Shown one piece after another: positions 43,502 through 48,375 of a stretch of 48,375 nucleotides of DNA. This stretch comes from Candidatus Sungbacteria bacterium RIFCSPLOWO2_02_FULL_51_17 (GTDB taxonomy: Bacteria > Patescibacteriota > Minisyncoccia > Sungbacterales > GWA2-42-14): the NCBI GenBank assembly GCA_001820785.1, contig MHQW01000032.1, forward strand, positions 1 to 48,375. Direction: 5' to 3'. The translations under genes and the position numbers were made by a program. The first letter of the stretch is position 1. Each line of letters opens with the position of its first letter. The notes below the pieces were generated by a model. That model worked only from the letters and a program-made list of their open reading frames with translations. It did not search any database and was not told the origin of the DNA.

Positions 43502-43960
43502 TCAGATGCGCGTACCTGCGTGGCGAAGAAGGCGTTGCGCCTCTTCACTTTTTTCCACTGCTTCGGGAGAGGTAACGGGGATGTTCACTGTCTCCCTGAC
43601 CGTCAGGTTTTCGCGGGCATCAACCGACCACTCTCCGCGCATGACGCTGGACGGCTTCATCTCCCAGAAGGTAACGTGCCATCCACTACCCGAACGCACC
43701 CACTTTTCCAAGTACAGATACGACTCGCCGGTGGCAAGCCGGGTGAAGTAGGCGACACTTCGTTCTTTTCGCGTCTCACCCGACTGAACGTATTTCACCA
43801 TGATGGCGGAGCCGTACACCGGATGCGGGAACTCAACCTCGGAGGCCAGAAGGCCATCCATGAGCATAAAGAACTCCTTATCCGGCTGATACGCAGCATC
43901 GGCCCATGCCGGGAGGGCGGCGATCATCGCTAGGGTTAGGACAGCAAGCAGTGCATGCAT
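43502..43960 (-). CDS. Secreted hypothetical protein
   Basis: Signal peptide MHALLAVLTLAMIAALPAWADA. Confidence 0.7.
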   Translation of the reverse strand: MHALLAVLTLAMIAALPAWADAAYQPDKEFFMLMDGLLASEVEFPHPVYGSAIMVKYVQSGETRKERSVAYFTRLATGESYLYLEKWVRSGSGWHVTFWEMKPSSVMRGEWSVDARENLTVRETVNIPVTSPEAVEKSEEAQRLLRHAGTRI

Positions 43961-44105
43961 GGAGGCCTCCGTGTATCAGAACAGATGTCACTGATTGAGT
44001 ACATTATACATCAAATTATAAAAATAGTCAATTTTTTCAAAAATACGCGCCTGGTGGGTACAGCATTTTTTGTATTTTCTTCAAAAACCTGCTTTACTAT
44101 TTGTC

Positions 44106-45929
44106 ATGGAAGCGCATATCATACGGAAAAAATTTCTTGAGTATTTCGGGGCGCATGGTCACGCGATTGTCCCGTCCTCTTCGCTTATCCCCGACGATCC
44201 GTCGGTTCTTTTGACGACGGCGGGCATGCAACAGTTCAAAAAATATTACACGGGAGAGGCGGATCCGTATACGACCATCCACCCGCTTTTGAGGGCACCC
44301 CTGGGGCATCCGAACGCCGTCTCGGTGCAGAAAAGTTTTCGCACATCGGATATTGATGAGGTCGGGGATGAAACGCATCTTACTTTTTTTCAAATGCTCG
44401 GCAATTTCAGTTTTGGCGGATATTTTAAAAAGGAAGCTATTGCCATGGCGCATGAATTTATGACGAAAACCCTGGGGCTTGAGATCTCGTACGTGACGAT
44501 ATTTCGTGGAAATGACCAGGTGCCGAAAGACGAGGAGTCGCGGATGCTCTGGAATGCGCACGGCGTTACCGATATCCGCGAAGAGGGCGTTGAGGATGTG
44601 TTTTGGGGTCCGACAGGAACATCGGGGCCGTGCGGGCCGACAACAGAGATATATTGTAAGAATGGGCGCGGGAACGATGTTGAGATCTGGAACATCGTGT
44701 TCAACGAATTTTTCTTTCCGGGTTCGCGCGAAGAACTGTTAAGCGGGGCATCCGGCAAAAAACTTGAAAGGATGCAAACGCCGGGGGTTGACACCGGCAT
44801 GGGGCTTGAGCGCCTTTCCATGATCGCACAAAAAACCGGCACCATCTTTGAGACCGATCTTTTCGCCCCATTCATTGAACTTTTGCCGGTAGAATTATCC
44901 GATAGGCAGAAATGCATTATCATTGATCATGTGCGCGCCGCGGCGTTTCTTCTTGCTGACGGCGTAAGGCCCTCAAATAAGGGGGCGGGGTATATTTTAC
45001 GCCGCCTGATACGGCGAGCATCCGTTTACGAGCATCTGAACAATATTCCCGTTCACGTCTTTGATGCTATTCTTCATGACATCGTCCACGAGTACGGGGA
45101 GTTTTACTCGGAACTATTGTGCGAGAACGAGGCGATACGGACTGAATTCCTTGCCGAGCGGAAAAAATTCGGGAATACGATGACGCAGGGGATCAAAGCG
45201 TTCAGTGCCATTGCGTTGGCGAGGGAGAATGGTGCACACGGTGAATCATTATCGGGCGAGGAGGCGTTTAATTTATACCAGTCGTTCGGATTTCCCCGCG
45301 AGGTCATGCGCGATCTTTGCCGCGATAACAGCATTGCCTTTGATGACGCGGGCTTTGAAGAGGCGGTGAAACATCATCAGGAGATTTCCCGTGCGGGGCA
45401 GGAGAAGAAATTCGGGGGGCACGGGCTTTTGCTTGATACGGGCGAACTGAAGGCCGCCGATGAACGCGAGCTCGCGATTGTCACGCGACTCCATACCGCA
45501 ACGCATCTTCTGCACGCGGCCCTGCGAAAGGTGCTGGGTCTCGATGTGCGCCAAGACGGCTCCGACATCACCGTGGAACGAACACGCTTTGACTTTACGT
45601 TTCCCCGCAAAATGACGCCGGAGGAGATCGCCGAGGTGGAGCGCCTGGTAAACGGGGCAATCGCCGGAGATTTTCAGGTGACAAAAAAAGATATGGCATA
45701 TGAAGACGCGTTGCGGTCGGGGGCCCTTCATTTTTTCAAGGAAAAATATCCTGCAGAGGTCCATGTCTATACCATCGCGGATCCGAAGTCGGGGGAGGTG
45801 TTTTCAAAAGAATTCTGCGGAGGTCCGCATGTGGCGCATACCGGCGAGATCGGCGCATTTCGCATTGCAAAGGAAGAATCAAGTTCTGCGGGTGTCAGGA
45901 GGATCAGGGGGGTGGTCTCCGGCTCTTGA
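44106..45929 (+). CDS. alaS: Alanyl-tRNA synthetase lacking C-Ala domain
   Basis: LTTAGMQQFKKY, editing HTATHLLHAAL and CGGPHVAHTGEIG; ends right after SAD domain. Confidence 0.93.
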   Translation: MEAHIIRKKFLEYFGAHGHAIVPSSSLIPDDPSVLLTTAGMQQFKKYYTGEADPYTTIHPLLRAPLGHPNAVSVQKSFRTSDIDEVGDETHLTFFQMLGNFSFGGYFKKEAIAMAHEFMTKTLGLEISYVTIFRGNDQVPKDEESRMLWNAHGVTDIREEGVEDVFWGPTGTSGPCGPTTEIYCKNGRGNDVEIWNIVFNEFFFPGSREELLSGASGKKLERMQTPGVDTGMGLERLSMIAQKTGTIFETDLFAPFIELLPVELSDRQKCIIIDHVRAAAFLLADGVRPSNKGAGYILRRLIRRASVYEHLNNIPVHVFDAILHDIVHEYGEFYSELLCENEAIRTEFLAERKKFGNTMTQGIKAFSAIALARENGAHGESLSGEEAFNLYQSFGFPREVMRDLCRDNSIAFDDAGFEEAVKHHQEISRAGQEKKFGGHGLLLDTGELKAADERELAIVTRLHTATHLLHAALRKVLGLDVRQDGSDITVERTRFDFTFPRKMTPEEIAEVERLVNGAIAGDFQVTKKDMAYEDALRSGALHFFKEKYPAEVHVYTIADPKSGEVFSKEFCGGPHVAHTGEIGAFRIAKEESSSAGVRRIRGVVSGS

Positions 45930-45945
45930 GCGCCGGAGTCGTTTT
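45917..45945 (+). terminator. Hairpin overlapping alaS stop codon
   Basis: CTCCGGctcttgagcgCCGGAGtcgtttt. Confidence 0.5.
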
Positions 45946-45979
45946 AGCATCTTCTTCTCGTCATGGTATACTGAAAGAG

Positions 45980-47149
45980 ATGTTTTTCTCACAGTTCCTG
46001 CGATCATGGAGACGGGGAGCCAAGCCGAGCGATCTGCGGCTTGTTATTGATATCGGCTCGCTGTCCATTAAGACGGTCTTGTACCGGAAGAAGGGCGATA
46101 CCGTTGAGATCATTCGGCGGCTCGCCTCCCGGTTCCCCCAGCGGAAAGACGCCCTTGGCGCGGTGTCGTTCATCAACCAATACCTGCGAGAGACGATCTT
46201 TGGATTCATCAAAGAACTTCGCGTAATGCCTGATCAGGTGCTCGTCGGGTTTTCAAGCGATTTCATACTTTCGGCGGTTGACACGTTGAGAGTGGAGCGG
46301 CCAAACAGGAACAAGCGGATATCGGAAGACGAGCTGGTGATGCTGTATAAAAAAGGTGTTGAGGCGCTGATGAAAAAAGACGAAAAGTACGTGCTGGTGG
46401 ATTCTTTTCCCCTTGTGATCACTGTTGATGGGTACGAGATATTTGATACGAAAGAAGCGGTGCGCGGTTCAGAGATAGAAATAAAAACATTCGGACTTTT
46501 CATGGCGCATGAGTATTGGGAGCAGTTCCGCCATCTGCATAAAATTTTGGGGGGACTGAACGTAAAATATATTTCCAATCAACTGGTCAACGCCTTGTCG
46601 TTGCCGAAGCTTCTCGGGGTTGATACGGGCTTCTTCATTGACATCGGGGGCATGGCGACAGAGATCACGTTCCTGGATCGGGGGAAGATCGCATTTATTG
46701 ACCGGATACACTATGGCGGGGATTCCGCGACCCAGGAACTTCTTGCTATGAGGAACGGGTATATGGAGGCAGAAACGCTGAAGCGGCAATACTCGGACGG
46801 TATCGCTCCGGAGATGCTGCGCGGACGCATAGGGGATGCGTGTAAAAAAGTTGCGGCGGAGTGGCGGGCAAAATTTCTGGGTTCTCTTTCGGCGAATTTC
46901 GGTTTTATCGCATCGGATAAAATCTTCGTGTTCGGCGGCGGGGCGGCATTGCCGGAAATGAGAGCGGAGCTCATGGATCAATCCCTTTTTAAGGATTTCG
47001 CTTTTTCCGATAATGTGAGCGTGGTGTTTCTGGAAGCCGAAAAGATCACCCCTCCCGAATTTTCGGGAGAGAAACTTACCAGTTCTTCAGAAATAACGTT
47101 GGTATCTCTTATGATCCATTCGCTTGCGGGCGCAACGCTTCATCGCTAA
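45980..47149 (+). CDS. PilM/FtsA-like actin-fold ATPase
   Basis: LRLVIDIGSLSIKTVLYR, GFFIDIGGMATEITFLDRG, FVFGGGAALPEM. Confidence 0.75.
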   Translation: MFFSQFLRSWRRGAKPSDLRLVIDIGSLSIKTVLYRKKGDTVEIIRRLASRFPQRKDALGAVSFINQYLRETIFGFIKELRVMPDQVLVGFSSDFILSAVDTLRVERPNRNKRISEDELVMLYKKGVEALMKKDEKYVLVDSFPLVITVDGYEIFDTKEAVRGSEIEIKTFGLFMAHEYWEQFRHLHKILGGLNVKYISNQLVNALSLPKLLGVDTGFFIDIGGMATEITFLDRGKIAFIDRIHYGGDSATQELLAMRNGYMEAETLKRQYSDGIAPEMLRGRIGDACKKVAAEWRAKFLGSLSANFGFIASDKIFVFGGGAALPEMRAELMDQSLFKDFAFSDNVSVVFLEAEKITPPEFSGEKLTSSSEITLVSLMIHSLAGATLHR

Positions 47150-47161
47150 CTATATACGACC

Positions 47162-48375
47162 ATGCTTCCATTCGGCCGGAAAAACAAGAACACCGACGTG
47201 AACCATTCCGACTTTGATTATTTGAAAGACGGTAAAAAGAGAGAGGCGGTGGATGGCATTCTTCCGTCCGATGCTTCGCACACCATTGTAGTGCCTCCAT
47301 TGCGGGGCGCACCCGCGGAGCATTCCGTTGCGCCCGATTTTGAGATCGGTGACACTGCTCCCGGTATCGCGCTGTCATCCGCCGGCAGAGGCGCATTTGC
47401 TGGTTTTTCTGCTTCCAAGAAACGGGGCGCCGTGCCGCAGCCGAACAAGATAGATCTTGCGGGAAGCGTGCTTAAGAAAAGCGTTCCCGAAGTTGTTATT
47501 CCGCCGAAGGTATTGCCGCCGGCGCTCAAGCCGTTGGCGGCGGGTGGGGATAGCCCCGAAGAACCTGTTTCAAAATCCGAAAAAGGGCACGAAGCCCGCG
47601 TGACCCTGCCCGTCCAAAAAGAACAGACCCGCATGAGCTTGGTGGGGCGGCTTCATCAGCTGAAGGTTGCCGGCGCCGGTAAAGAAGAGGGCGAGGAGAG
47701 AGGGGCCGACACATTTTCGCGTCCCCGGAGATCGCACACGCCTCTTTTCGGTTCCGGCCGCCGTGTCGCATTCCTTGCCACCGGCGCTCTGGTCGTTCTG
47801 TTCTTGTTTATCATGCATGTTTCTTCCCGCGCATATGTGACGATCAAACCCGCGCTTTCTATAACGCCCCTTCCGGCGTTCACGGTCGTGGCTGATGCCC
47901 GCACGTCCGCGATGAATATCGCTTCGCCCCGTATTCCCGGGTTGTACATAGAGACGGCACACACAAAGAAACAGGAATTTCCCGGGGACGTGGAACCAGT
48001 CGGCGGCGCAAAAGCGGCCGGGAAGATCACCGTGTACAACGCTTTTGATACAAACCCCCAAGTGTTGCTTGCGCGCACTCGTTTTGAGGCGCCTGACGGA
48101 AAAATATTTTTCACGCGGTCCCAGATAACGGTGCCCGGCGGAAAAAGATCCGGCGGCTCGCTTGTGCCAGGGATGATCACCATTGAGGTGATGGCGGAGA
48201 AAGCGGGGCCCGAATACAATATTTCCGCGGGGGACTTCACCATACCGGGATTTGACGGATCTCCGCGGTTCAAGGGATTTTACGGCAGATCAACGGAGGC
48301 ATTTTCCGGCGGATCGTCGGAGACCACCAAAACGGCATCGGCTGGCGCCATAAAAAAGGCACAGGAAGAGGCGTC
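47162..48375 (+). CDS. Membrane-anchored protein with baseplate-J-like extracytoplasmic region (partial, runs off window)
   Basis: Open frame from ATG 47162 to window end; Pro/Ala-rich cytosolic N-term, TM VAFLATGALVVLFLFIMHV, then TRFEAPDGKIFFTRSQITVPGG...VEVMAEKAGPEYNISAGDFTIPGF. Confidence 0.65.
   Translation, partial: MLPFGRKNKNTDVNHSDFDYLKDGKKREAVDGILPSDASHTIVVPPLRGAPAEHSVAPDFEIGDTAPGIALSSAGRGAFAGFSASKKRGAVPQPNKIDLAGSVLKKSVPEVVIPPKVLPPALKPLAAGGDSPEEPVSKSEKGHEARVTLPVQKEQTRMSLVGRLHQLKVAGAGKEEGEERGADTFSRPRRSHTPLFGSGRRVAFLATGALVVLFLFIMHVSSRAYVTIKPALSITPLPAFTVVADARTSAMNIASPRIPGLYIETAHTKKQEFPGDVEPVGGAKAAGKITVYNAFDTNPQVLLARTRFEAPDGKIFFTRSQITVPGGKRSGGSLVPGMITIEVMAEKAGPEYNISAGDFTIPGFDGSPRFKGFYGRSTEAFSGGSSETTKTASAGAIKKAQEEA

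Noticed and set aside
1-48375. CRISPR arrays, tRNA/rRNA genes, complete insertion sequences or prophage genes
   Set aside because: No regularly spaced direct repeats, no convincing tRNA T-arm/cloverleaf and no transposase/integrase ORF recognised by eye; the baseplate-J-like ORF alone is not evidence for a prophage. A tRNAscan/Infernal run would be needed to exclude RNAs fully.

Overview
The window looks like ordinary, gene-dense bacterial chromosome (standard code), probably from a small-genome Patescibacteria/CPR-type organism. The taxonomy is inferred from gene content: VirB2-like pilin, short AlaRS, minimal Mfd-like helicase, S21-like protein, PilM-like plus baseplate-J-like proteins, and many unknown small secreted proteins. 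Recognisable housekeeping genes: tatD, metG, RSH (relA/spoT), topA, dprA, a minimal mfd-like gene, a HAD phosphatase, pth, lepB, hisS, a HIT-family gene, rpsU-like, yqeY, ybeY, ftsA, ftsZ, nrdJ, an ECF-like sigma factor, mnmA, alaS and a pilM-like gene. The accessory part (about 10.9-21.8 kb) is a MoxR ATPase / DUF58 / VWA (Bat-like) envelope cluster followed by a secreted S41 protease, a membrane protein and a secreted trypsin-like protease. Other notable items: a probable queuosine-salvage (DUF2419/Qng1-like) protein, a tandem pair of secreted paralogs flanked by mutually inverted palindromes, a MITE-like inverted repeat, an AT-rich degenerate-repeat intergenic element, several structured 5' leaders (ftsZ, nrdJ, hisS, trypsin-like gene), and a terminal ORF running off the window with a baseplate-J-like region. 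No rRNA, tRNA, CRISPR array or intact transposase was recognised. All identifications are by eye from the sequence and the ORF track; no search was run.
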